Shown: in pieces, positions 1 through 11,300 of the stretch | Position numbering within the stretch: position 1 is the first letter of the stretch | Layout: each line of letters begins with the position of its first letter | Assembly (NCBI GenBank): GCA_964019425.1 | Contig: OZ025787.1 | Location: 682,001 to 746,000 of the forward strand | Direction of reading: 5' to 3' | Origin: Flectonema sp. DT1601 | Taxonomy: Eukaryota; Euglenozoa; Diplonemea; Diplonemida; Diplonemidae | DNA length: 64,000 nt | Translations under genes and position numbers: made by a program | The notes under the pieces: model-generated | The model's input: only the letters and a program-made list of their open reading frames with translations | Databases searched by the model: none | What the model was told of the DNA's origin: nothing

Positions 1-2
1 CA

Positions 3-281
3 TCACAGGGTAGAATTGCAGCACATTACAGAGATAAGTTCAATAAAGAACTTGATTGCTTTGGATTGATTCTTTTCAAAAGGAAACCTCAGCACAAGCA
101 GCAACCTCTGTCGAGTTTGAATTACTTTTCCAAATCCTGGCCTCTTACCTTCTAGCCTGGGGAATGTAAGAGAAGAGTTAGAATTAACATTCATCGTTAG
201 TGATATCTTCTCAACACCTGCACCCCTCCAAACTGTTGTGTATTCATCATTTGTAATAAAAGATCCCAACATTGAATCCAT
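3..281 (-). CDS. Doubtful small ORF or exon
   Basis: This is a 92-residue frame from ATG at 281 to TGA at 3-5. It has no recognised domain. A possible acceptor (CTGGCAG) precedes it, and a GTAAGAG donor-like site sits inside at about 148, so it could be an exon of a neighbouring minus-strand gene running off the left edge. The C-terminal part is hydrophobic but unremarkable. It may equally be chance. Confidence 0.2.
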   Translation of the reverse strand: MDSMLGSFITNDEYTTVWRGAGVEKISLTMNVNSNSSLTFPRLEGKRPGFGKVIQTRQRLLLVLRFPFEKNQSKAIKFFIELISVMCCNSTL

Positions 282-1400
282 TTTCCACTGCCAGTATTTC
301 TCATTGCCATCGGTTGTTTGCTTCGGTCTCTTTGTCTGTCTCTCTTCTTTCTAAGTTTTTCATAACCAATGCGTAGTATTCTTTATTCGGTGTAGCATAA
401 AGTGATTATTCCTCTTTCTTTATTAGACGTGAATAAACAGACTGCAGCATCTGTTGAAGAACTGCACACAGTGTGAAAGACTCCTGATGTTGATCCTACA
501 ACAGATTGGGATTCATCCTCATATCCACATGTAATAAACCTCACTTGATACGTCCCCCATCTGAGATGTTGGATACATTCTTGGCGTATGGAATCGAGTT
601 ATCAATTTCAAACAATCGTGAGACGAGCAATTACGTATGCTTGACAATAGCTACTTGATAGTTTTTCCATATCACTTGGAGGATGTCGCTGTAATAGAAA
701 ATACTCAGGTACTTGAATGAACATTGCACAACAATAAGCCACTGCTTTACAGTAGGCCTTGAGTGAGGCCGGGTAATTCCATAAATCAAAACATATACAG
801 CAGACTAAACGCTACATAAGTGTAAAAGAACGGTACTTGGTTGCTCCTCACAGGTTGTGACTCTGGGAAGCAACAATAATAGATTTCGTTTTTAAGCAAT
901 AATAGAATAGTAATCCTGACAACACCAAAACATATACTTCAAGACTTACCAGAATTGACCCCTTGCCCGCAGCTCGCATGAAAGTCGAGTGAAAAATAAT
1001 AAAAAACCATTCAGATTAGCCTTATATTTTGTTGAACGCAGACAAAATCCTGTCGCACGGGGAAAATAAATCATGACCATAAGAAATATCGGCTTTCAAT
1101 CTGAATAGTTTCTTCCCTGACTACGTCGGTACAAAAAAAAAAAAAAAAAACATTTGCTGCTTATTAGTTGGGCACGCGTTTATTATCTTTTTTTAAAAAA
1201 AAAAAAAGAAAGATCGTTATAAATATGGTATACTATAATAGGAAACAAGTAAACAAAACGAAGGACGACGTTTTTAAATAGTATGAGTGGCTGGACAAAA
1301 AAATTCAAAACTATAATGTGTGTTTTGTAAAGCAAAATTGCCTGACAAAGGCATAAAGTGTAAATGTAGTCCAGCAAGCTCGGATAAATATAATTTTTTT
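282..1400. other. AT-rich intergenic region, no gene recognised
   Basis: There are only short open frames without recognisable motifs or good splice structure on either strand. Apart from the homopolymer tracts and possible 3' UTR of the giant gene, I see no tRNA, ncRNA, transposon or repeat here. Confidence 0.5.
1133..1207. repeat. Two homopolymer A tracts
   Basis: A run of 18 A (1133-1150) and a T7A13 run (1188-1207) lie downstream of the giant gene. On the coding strand of the gene these are T tracts. They may mark a transcript end, or simply be low-complexity spacer. Run lengths may carry sequencing error. Confidence 0.7.
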
Positions 1401-1405
1401 AACGG

Positions 1406-1411
1406 TTTATT
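1406..1411 (-). promoter_or_regulatory. Candidate poly(A) signal AATAAA
   Basis: This is the first perfect AATAAA hexamer downstream of the stop codon on the coding strand, about 210 nt away. A second lies at 1179-1184. Whether this organism uses the animal-type hexamer is unknown. Confidence 0.35.
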
Positions 1412-1619
1412 CGTACAAAACAGAAACAGAACAGTGCAAAAGCTCGATCATGGTCGCAGTGAAGAATTATTTCAAACAAAATAAAACACCTAACGAATAC
1501 ATAAAACAAACTGTGATCGGGTTTCAAAAGAACTCCACTGTAGACCACTGGGCTAAAACGCCGACAATTATCTTCGAGAGGGGTCCGAAAAGAATAAATT
1601 ATAATAGAATTGCACCCTA

Positions 1620-2390
1620 CTAATCCACAGGGACAGGGGAAAAGTTCGATTGTCGTCCCGACGCGCAACTTGGTGACAACGGTGGAGACCAATCGTGGAT
1701 TTCGGAAGTAGAAGGGATGCTAACTCGGGAAACAGAGGAGGGGTGGGCCCCTCGAGACCCACAACTTGGAGATATCGGTGGTGACCAATCATGAACACCA
1801 GTTGTCGGAGTGACACTACATTGGGGAGGTGTGGATGAGTTGTCGGATCGTAGAGTGTGTATTTGATCACGCAAAGCGAAGCATTCCGTTGAGGGTAAGA
1901 ATTGACCAAAGTGGGAAGTAATTGGTGAAAGTGGTGGAGAGTAAGGGGTGAGCGGATTAGACAGCAGGACACTGTTTTCCCCAAATTGAGAACTCACACA
2001 AACGAGAGGACTATTAACCTCAACCAACAATGGGTTCGGTTCTAATGTTTCACCATAGCAAACTGGCCACCACTCCCCCAGCTCGTCCTGGGTAAAATTG
2101 CGACGCTGCGTTGAGTGCGTCTTGTGAGCTTTGTCGCAAAGGGCCTGGAGAATAGCAAAACGATTTTTAGCGTGTTTGGCATCCCTACAGTACTCTGACC
2201 AGTAACCGTACAAAGCCGTAGAATCTAAGAGTCTATTAGTTAATCTTTTATTTCGATAATTTCGTTGATTGATATCAACAGCCAACCAATTCTGCCTTCG
2301 TCCCATGTCACGAATTTCTCTCCTGACATCTGTCCTACTTTGCAAACAGTCAGGTTTCTTCTCATTCCATTTTAATATTGCGTAGTCGCG
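1620..2390 (-). other. Cytoplasmic Ser/Pro-rich tail with a 32-residue duplication
   Basis: After a basic helical segment the tail becomes Ser/Pro-rich. HDWSPPISPSC and HDWSPPLSPSC are 32 residues (96 nt) apart (DNA near 1667 and 1763), and a weaker PYSPPLSPIT lies upstream. SP/PP clusters are likely docking or proline-directed phosphorylation sites (inferred). Confidence 0.7.
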
Positions 2391-5300
2391 TATTTCTTGA
2401 CAACTCATGTTGCCGTCACCGTCTTTGTCCACAACCGCATAGATTTCCTTCAGGACCTCTCTGACTATGTTTATCACAAATGTGAGCAACACGATGACAT
2501 TTATTGCTAATATAAAATATGTCAGCAGATCTTCCTCCATCTTACTTAAGTCAGCAAAGTAAAACAATCCTAAATTAAGAGTCGTCATAATACAAACAAG
2601 AGAGAGGCTCTCCAACTTCCAAAGAACAACAAACTTAAAAGGACGTAGAAGCACATTCAGAGATAAGAAGAACGCTATTGTCCACATGGCAGCCCACATC
2701 TGGTATTCAGCATTTCTAGCGAGGAAAACGACTATGAATACAATAAGCATTTTCCTTATCATAATAATCATCTCCCAGTACCACCTCTTTAATCTGTATC
2801 CAGAGTATAAAAACCCTAACGTTGACATAACTTCTTTCGTACAAAGGGCATCTAAATTCCGATACAACAATGCAAGTCCCGCCAATGGTAGTCCAAATCC
2901 GTACAGGAAGAAGAAGAAGAATGATAACGTGCGGTACGTCTTGTATTTCGACTCTTCACAATCAATACTTGGATCTTCCTCAAGAAAGCGATGGCAGCGT
3001 TCCAGATCAACACAAACAGCGTCTGTGCATGTCAGCATCATGGCTAATTCTTTCATCAGGGAGGGATATATCAAGAAAATTATAACTAAAACAGTTACGG
3101 TATACACATCCATCGAACGTAAACCAACCGTCCCGCCTTCTTCTGCAAGCGGTGATAGCTTCGCGCGGGGCTTAAGTCGGATGTGGTTTGCTGCTTCGCC
3201 ATGCGAGTGAATCCCCTTATCACAAGCCTCACAGTAAAACTTATCGTGGTGAGCACAGTACCAGACAGCAAAGTCTTTGTTACAAAGATCGCACATCTCA
3301 GTTACGATTAAGTGCTTGTCTTGGTTTATGAGACGTTTCATTCGCTTTTTATCAGCCTCAAGGCGGGTCTGTAAATCCTCTTCAGTTTCGTGACTCTGTC
3401 CGATGAATGATCCCATCCCGGACTGATATCGAAGAGAGTCGTCTCTTAGTGGAATTGGAGTCTGACTTGGCACAGATGATGGTACTTGTGATCTCGTCTC
3501 TTGACTCGTTGCTGTTTCTGACATAACTGTTAAGCGAAGTTGGATTTCACTGTCTGTGAATCCCATTTGTTTCCACTTCAAGTACTTATCAGCTATCCTT
3601 CTCATTCTTGAAGCGGCGTATAATTGTTCGTATGAAAGGGTTCGAGCGAGAGTCTCAATTCCGTAAGCTGCTGTTATCCCATCAGCTGATGGCAGCGCCA
3701 CCATCTTTGGTCTCGCTCTACCAAATTCACCTCTGACGTAGTTAGAAAAGAACTCCGCAAACATCCATCTGGGAATGTCATTTGAAGGTGACAGAATATC
3801 AGAAGACTGCCTACCTTGATAAGGAGTAATATGAACCAACTCTGGTGCACGCGTAGGTGACCTGGGGGGTGTCAACGGAGCTGTACTGGTATTCCAGATT
3901 TTTATAGTTCTGCTAACTGCATCTATCTTCTCAATTGTCCAGACTCCGTCAGTTTTTACAGCTTTCAAGTAATCACTTGTTCTCCCAGAAAAGGATTGCT
4001 GCATTGACATGGTGCTGTGTTCCGCCAGAGCCTTTTCCCGCTTTACTGAGATGCTCAGATTAAGTGACGGATCGTACACGTCGCCTGTTGAATCAAAAAA
4101 GACTTCCCAGACGATGCCATGATCAGAACGCTCTACAAAATCTGAATCTCGAAAGTCAAAATGTTCGTGGTGCTTGACGGGGTACGGCGGGTAAACCGCA
4201 CAAGCAAGACGAGTTAAGTAAGAACCTCTCCCATCCATCGTTTCACCATCGTGTTCCTCAAGGATATCTTCGATAACTTCATCTTCCTCCATGTTATCAA
4301 TTTCGTATGTGATGATGTCTTTCTGTTGAGTGGCAGCGGATTCCCCCCGCTTTTTTTCTTTGTCCCTACTCGCTGGTAAGAAGCAATCGTGGAGTAGGAC
4401 ATCCAAGTCTTCTCTTGTTGGAAGGATTCCCCTATCTGTGTACGGTAATTTTATTGCTGTGAGTAGTTTGAATCTGGCAATGCAAGCCTCCAGTAATTCG
4501 TCTCTGAATAGAGCAAGAATTCTGTTATTGTTCAGCTCATGCTCAGGATGGTCACAAGTGATCCACTGGTTCATAACTAATTCTTGCAACTGGTCTTGCA
4601 CTCCAACACAACCAACTCCGGGAGTTGGGAAGAGTTGTTCGAGTATACAGCAGTGTTCACATAACCAGCAGCCGTGCTTGCCCAGTGTAAAACGAGCCTC
4701 AAATCGAGGTTCTCCAAACTCATCTCTTGCTTCTATTCGATAAGGTGAGTACTCTGTTTTAACAGTTGAATCTGGTTCACTCAAATCGGCCAGCGTCTTG
4801 AAAACGTTGTCTTTTGGGCTGGCTAATTCCCTCATTTGGATTGCTATTGTTTTTTCTCCATGTGAAAGTGAACTGTGCTCGTACAGTACAGCCCTCAAAT
4901 CCTTTCTGTCTCGTTCATTAACACACCAATCGTACATCCAGTGATAAGGTGACTGACACTCACATGCTGCTTCTTCAAATTCTTCTTTCATATCAACTTT
5001 TATCGATGCCTGAGTCAGTAGCTTCTTTAGAGCGAGGATCACACCTGGTACTACTATCACACAAACTGGAGCCTGTTGGAATTTATTTGAACATGCGTCA
5101 GCATAAATGAAAAAAGAAATCCCCTAATTCTTGCAAAAGGTAAGCGAGGAGGATAGGCAGCCTGGTAAAAATAGAACTCACATACCAGCATCCACGCATT
5201 GAACTTGTTGTAGTGATCCAGATTGTCGACTACACATTGAAGAGAAACAACTTTTGAAGTTGGCCCCGTTTTTATTTCCCCATCAAGGAATGATTGCATC

Positions 5301-8300
5301 GCTTCTCCCCAACGTACACTGAAGTCACCAGCGAGTGCACTAACATGAAGATGGTTCATAAACATTTTAATCATCACAGATGCGACAGGTGTTTCCTTCA
5401 CAGTCGAACCAAAATTAATATTCACCGCCACTAGAATGAGGACAATGATAATCAGTGCCAAGCATATGATTGCGATCATTATATAATTTGTCAAAACGGG
5501 ATAACATGCAACACATTCATCACCATTCTTTCCATAACCGTCTGGTGCAATGAGAGTACTTTCACGAGAACACAGAGAACAAAATGGTCCAGTGTGTCCT
5601 TCATTGCATTGTGTTTCAGATCTGATAGAGTCAGGGATGTTGATATCACCGAGTGGTGCAGCTTGACAACCAGCTTCACACTCGTGTGATTTGTATGTCA
5701 CTGGTTCCCTCCAATAACCTGCCTTGTTTACTAATATTGTCCCTCCATTACATTGTAACCCTGCTTCACACTCACCACACTGAGTCAAACAGAAGTAAGG
5801 ATCTGCAGAGGAGACGCCCACCAACGCCTGGCCACCTACAGGGTTTCTAGGCCCGAATAATACTTCGCCTAATAGGTGATTCCAGCAACCGTATTCAAAT
5901 GAATAAGCAAACTGGTTACAACCTGCTTCTATTGAAGTTGAAGTACAGCAATTCTTTGGAATGACTGTCGTGGACACAGAGGATGCCGCATTGATGGCTA
6001 ATTGAGACGACAAGTAGTCAGCACTTTGAGTATCTGCTGAGAACGATAACTTACACGACATTCCGTTCCAAACTTTAAATCTCCTTAACGTGAATCGAAT
6101 TAGAGTTGAGGAGCCACTCTCAAATGTGCTGTGTGACATAAAGCCAACCTCAGTCTGAGAGAGTACATAACTGCATGCCATATTTTCTAACTCCAATCTT
6201 CGATTTACGTCTTCCCAGTTTTCACCCCTCCTTGCGTAAAGAGCCGGCGATGTTTTCGGGTCACGTAGTTCTTTCACTTCTTTATCTAGCCTTACGTAGA
6301 ATGTCACACCTGACTCCGCCTCTACTTCACTTCCCTTGAGAACATTTCCAGCAAAGTCAAGAACCTGCACTATGTACTCAATAGTCTCAGAAAGATAATT
6401 TGTGACATCAGTTTTCGGCTCTGCCGCCCATCCCAAGTGGTGGGCTGATCCAACTGTCACATGAAACCTGTTTGTTAGTTTGTTTTGCTGAACTTGTAAA
6501 CTACTTCTCTCTTTGTTAAGTAGAAACATACTGTTGAATATGACGATATCCAAAAGCTGATCCAACTGCACACTTCCACGAATCGACGTATGGTAGCTGT
6601 TTATTGGCAAAGTTTAAAGTTGCGGAAAAAGTAATTCAACCGAAATAGTAAGAAGCAAACAAATAACATACTCCTCCGTAAAACGAATCGAGGCCAACGC
6701 AATTGTCGCGATTGGTGCAGGGACCAGCACATGACGGAAGCAAATCGAGAGAAGTTGAGATGTCGATTACTTGAATACCGTAGTCTCTAGCTCTAGGAGC
6801 ATGCAGGTAGAAAGTAATGTTGGCAGTACCATTGTGAATCATTGCTGAATCACCATCGGGGAATTCAACGCATTCGTTGGTAACATTCAGGCAGTTGTGA
6901 TGTTGTAGAATGAGAGGGCCATCCCAGTGGTTGCTGTCGGTAGTACTTCCTTCGATAAAAATCTTCACTCTTCTGTCTGTTTCAATATATCTGTTTAACA
7001 AATCATTTCCAACAACGTCTTTAATAGTAATTATAACAACAACAGGACCAACCCTCACATCAGATCTTAACGTTGAAGGAATTCGAGCAGTGCTGCCGGT
7101 AATTCCGAGCTGCGCAGCCTTCCCAACCTGACTTGGTCCTAAGACTGGTTCAACTTCACCAAGACCAGCGTTGCAGTTATTCGAGCTGAGGCAGTTTGAT
7201 GCCACAGCCACCGTAGTTGTTGCAGCGCTGCTCAGTACACCCTGGACACTGGCACTACCGGTGTTCTGCAAAACTTCAACCTGCCGTGCAGCTGCCCCCG
7301 TGCACGGTGACGAGTCCAGTCTTTTTCCACTATCACAGCAGCTTCTTCGATCCGCCAGATTATAACTTGGGAACAAGTTCTCGCACATATATTGACAAGT
7401 TGGTAAGATTGTACTAACAGAACAGGGGTCTCTGAGGACAGCGGGTACTTCACATGAAGTAGAACTACCGTTAACGTAAAAATTGTAACCGATACGGAGG
7501 CGTTCATCCGAGTACCCACTCAAAGCAAATGTCAGATAGTCGCCATAAATAATGAGATGCTTACCATAGGCAGTAGTCCCTTCGTTCTGTCCGAACGAAG
7601 GCGGATCGAATTCACAAATCTTACTACCAACACAGCCAGAAACACATCTGGAAGTCTCAATTGGGTTAGGCAGCGATAATGGAGCAATGTTGTAGTCGTA
7701 TCGATCAAGGGCAGTGCCGTAGAATTCGAATGTCACATCATACGACTCACCGAACTGCGCCCAAATGGACATCTGAGAACCCGTCGTACTGCTCTCTCCG
7801 TAGGTTGCAATACCAAAAGCGTTGAATTTAGGATCGTACCTTTGGCGTAATATCTTTGCCTGTGGTGACACATCTAACAGCCCTGGTGTATTCCACAAAC
7901 AGAAATTAACGCCGTCCTCTAATAGCGAACTGAACTGTTGACTGCTGCTACTTTGGACACCCCACATACCACTATCTCCCAAACGAGGGCATCCTGTCGC
8001 CAACTGCGCGCAATTTGCGACGTCTCTGATGCATCTTGGCCATGGGGATATAGACTTAATTCTAACGTATATGTCATGATTACTAGTAAAGTCACTCACA
8101 GGATTATCACTAATATCTAACATTATGAAAGAAGGCTGAGTCGTCAACGGTTCTTCCCTTGTCAGAGTTCGTGTAGGGATGCTTCCACGGAATCGAACCT
8201 TATTAGGAAGTCCCTCAATAATTTTAATGGTCACCTCAGCCGGCTTGATAGCAGAACCAACAGGAACGATTCGAAGGTTGTAGCGCCCAGCTGTTGGATA

Positions 8301-11300
8301 TTTCATTCTGATGATGGGATAGGTTCCAATATTGCTGTAGAATGTGAGGATTTGAGCCTGACGAGCAGTACTACCTCCGACTTCTAACAGGGGTGATATT
8401 CTCTCATTTTTAATGGAAGCGAGTTTAATGCTTGTTGAATTCAAGACGACTTCTACTCTGACTGTGGTACTGCTCGGGTTGATCTTTTCGAAACTGTTCT
8501 CATTTTGTAGTAGCGTTTCGTAGTCGGCTACCCACGCTCCTCTCCATCCGTAGACACCCGTACTTTCATCAACTAAAGCTACCCGAAGAGAAAAGTCTTT
8601 ATCTTCAGGATTTAATACTTCGAGCTTCCTGACAATGTCTGAGTGTTTCCATTCCTTCTCAACATCAGTCCAGAATTTCCCTCCTGCGAGTGTGACCCAC
8701 TCTGAGCTTCGCAATAGCGATCCCTCATTCAGAACTGACCTGGCAAGATGTAGTACAGAATAGTTAAAAACTTCATGTCGAGTCTGATCATGGAGGTAGT
8801 CATTAGAAGTTAGTCTCCTGATACCGAGAGCTTCTTTAGAATCTAATTCAACAAGTTGAGCTCTGTAGGTTTCTTCAGAAAGAGCTTTGGTGTAAGGTGA
8901 AAATTCTTTTCGATGAGGAGGTAGAAAAACTTCAGTATTCCACATGCGTATTTGAGTTGGGGGTCCGACGTAGCGGTGGTAGTAATCAATTTTAACAAGA
9001 GATTCGTTGAATGCCTGAACACCTTCTAGTTCTCGACAGTTCGCGTTATCTGAAGCATCTCCTCCAGAAGTGAAACATCTCAATGCTGGTGACACCAAAT
9101 TCATCTGAGGCCGACTGCGAACTTCTGCAGGAGGAAGATCGCATTCCAAAGTGCAACTGTCAATGAATGCCGCCTTCACCATTGAAACCAGGGATCGATC
9201 TTCACGGTTTTCCGTTGCCTTGCGAAACACGCAATAATATTGTCCAATAGGTTTATTAGTGTCGGAAACATTATAGAATTCCCATCCCTTTATTGTTAAA
9301 GGAACTGATGTTGTAGCAGGTTGTTCTTCAGGTTCAATCCAAGACAGTCTTCTAGAACCAACATAACTGTAACTACAGTCAGATATTGTCATTCGATGTT
9401 TTTTAGTCATTAATGAGATTGGTTCAGATCCTCGTGTTTGAACTGTAAATATCAGCCAGAAGAACATCTTCTGTAATGTATAAGGAGTGGTACTTCTATC
9501 AACCTTGTACTGCAAACCTCTACCACCTCCTCCTGAAGTGGAGGTGATAGTCAGGCGATCAAACTGATGAAGGATGAGGCTGCTGAGTACTGACGTTCCA
9601 AACTCTAACACCAGCTGATATTTTAAAAAGTGAATCTCACTATCAGTGTTTATTTCTGCTGTGACGTAGTACTGTTCATCATCATCTTCAATAGTGTTTC
9701 CTGCCCTGTCCATCAACTTGAATACTGGTTGTGTTCTGAGAGGGTTCCTGTTGTCACTGTAAGTCGAAGGTCTTGTTGCAAACTCCAGCGAAAATGGATC
9801 ACCTCCCGAAACATGAACGTGAATGGAGTCGACGAGTTGTTTAAATGAGAACGTCAGAGAGTAAACACCTTCCTTGGGAGTTTCAAAAGGGATAAATGAA
9901 TACGTGGCAGTACCGTTTTCAATAACAGCAGGTTCTATCGATCGCGGAGTGAAGCGGATGTTGCTGTCAATTCGCTCCCAAAGCCCAGTTACGTATGGTG
10001 ACGGGTCTGCTGGCCAAATATCACCCAAGACATTGTTGCGGATGTCTCGCAAGGTGAGATCGACACGGGGGAGGTGTTCACCAGAGCGGATTTTAACGAG
10101 TTTCCCACCATCACGACATTCTGTGCGTCTTTTGCCACAGATGACGAGAGCTTGCAATGACTTTGCAGGACCGACAGAGTTATAAGTTGTCACAGTACCA
10201 ACGATGTCGGAATATATCTGACCGTCCATTGTCAACTCAACTGTGGAAGTGAAAGGAACATCATGCGCCGGTTGTAAGCAGAGAGCCTTCATCGCTGTTA
10301 AGAACGTACCGTGAGATTCCACACCGTTAATACGACACCTCATAGTACTCGTTTTTAGAAAACCTGACCCTGACACTGTAATAACTACGTCAGAGAATGA
10401 TGGTCCATAACACCCTCCAGTTTCCCTCCGAACAATTATCGCCTCATTGTGATCACCCTTCTCGTAGAATGTTTCTGGTCCAGCTATAGACACCGTATCG
10501 GATATGGACTTCGACTTCCTGTCGAAGTGAGTGATGATGTGGTCCGTCGGATATTCCCCTTCCTCAACATGTGGGAATACCCAACTTCCAAATGTTGTTT
10601 TTGCTCCCAGATGAAGTATTGTTGGTGTTGATATGAAGCTCGCTTCGAGTCCTGATTCTGTCCAGCGGCCACGGTCATCAGCAGAAAGCTCTATTTTCAG
10701 TGATTGACAAGGGATGTATGTTACTGGTTCTCCTGTTGTACAGGCTACTGTTGTTAGAACTCCAGTTGATAGATATGTGCATGTAGTTGATTGTGTTTCC
10801 CCAATGATCATGATTGGCTTTGAGTTACTCTTATCAGGGAATCCGTAACCAGTAAGCTCCACTACTGTTCTTGCTTTCTGAGCATCCACAAATGTTGGTG
10901 TAACAGAAACAATATCGTACATATTCGCTACGAGTATTGCTACTCCATACTCTTCATTACTCACAGCAATGAATGCTGCTCTTCTGAACTGGTCAACTTC
11001 AATGCCGACGCAGATGCAATTTCTGGTCGTCTTGTCTTCTGACAGAACTCTAGTTGAAAGGGTTTCAAACTTAGAGATTGTGAGTAATATCAGAACAGAT
11101 CCCGTGGATTTTGTTCCGATCGAGAGATAGAGATTTCCCAAGGACTCATCAACACCGACTGCAGTAACTGTTGTTGTGAGGTGTGAGCCTTTAATTCGTT
11201 TCCAAGAATTGGTGGTAGTCAACTGTTTCTTTAGCTGAGAGCTGTCGAGTCTGTAGACGATGTAATGCTCAGGGTGTAAGATGGATGACAAGATTCTAAT

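Larger units (their letters stand above)
2440..5490 (-). other. TRP-like multi-pass membrane module with large inserted loop
   Basis: Hydrophobic helices on the minus strand lie at about 5490-5411 (IMIAIICLALIIIVLILV), 5200-5010 across intron 3 (APVCVIVVPGVILAL), 3110-3030 (VTVLVIIFLIYPSL), 2920-2830 (FFFFFLYGFGLPLAGLALL), 2790-2700 (MIIMIRKMLIVFIVVFL), 2700-2620, 2605-2530 and 2525-2455. LGFLYSGYRLKRWYWE before the fifth helix is the hallmark of TRP-like C-terminal domains fused to giant protist ectodomains. A loop of about 620 residues (3110-5000) between helices 2 and 3 holds the B-box and Ser/Pro-rich stretches. Channel activity is inferred. Confidence 0.7.

Noticed and set aside
1133-1207. 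Poly(A) tracts as retroposon tails
   Set aside because: No adjoining element body or target-site duplication is visible. Simple low-complexity spacer is sufficient.
2686-3210. A 174-residue plus-strand ORF opposite the membrane helices
   Set aside because: It is antisense to well-supported transmembrane and B-box coding sequence. Its hydrophobic start mirrors the helices on the other strand.
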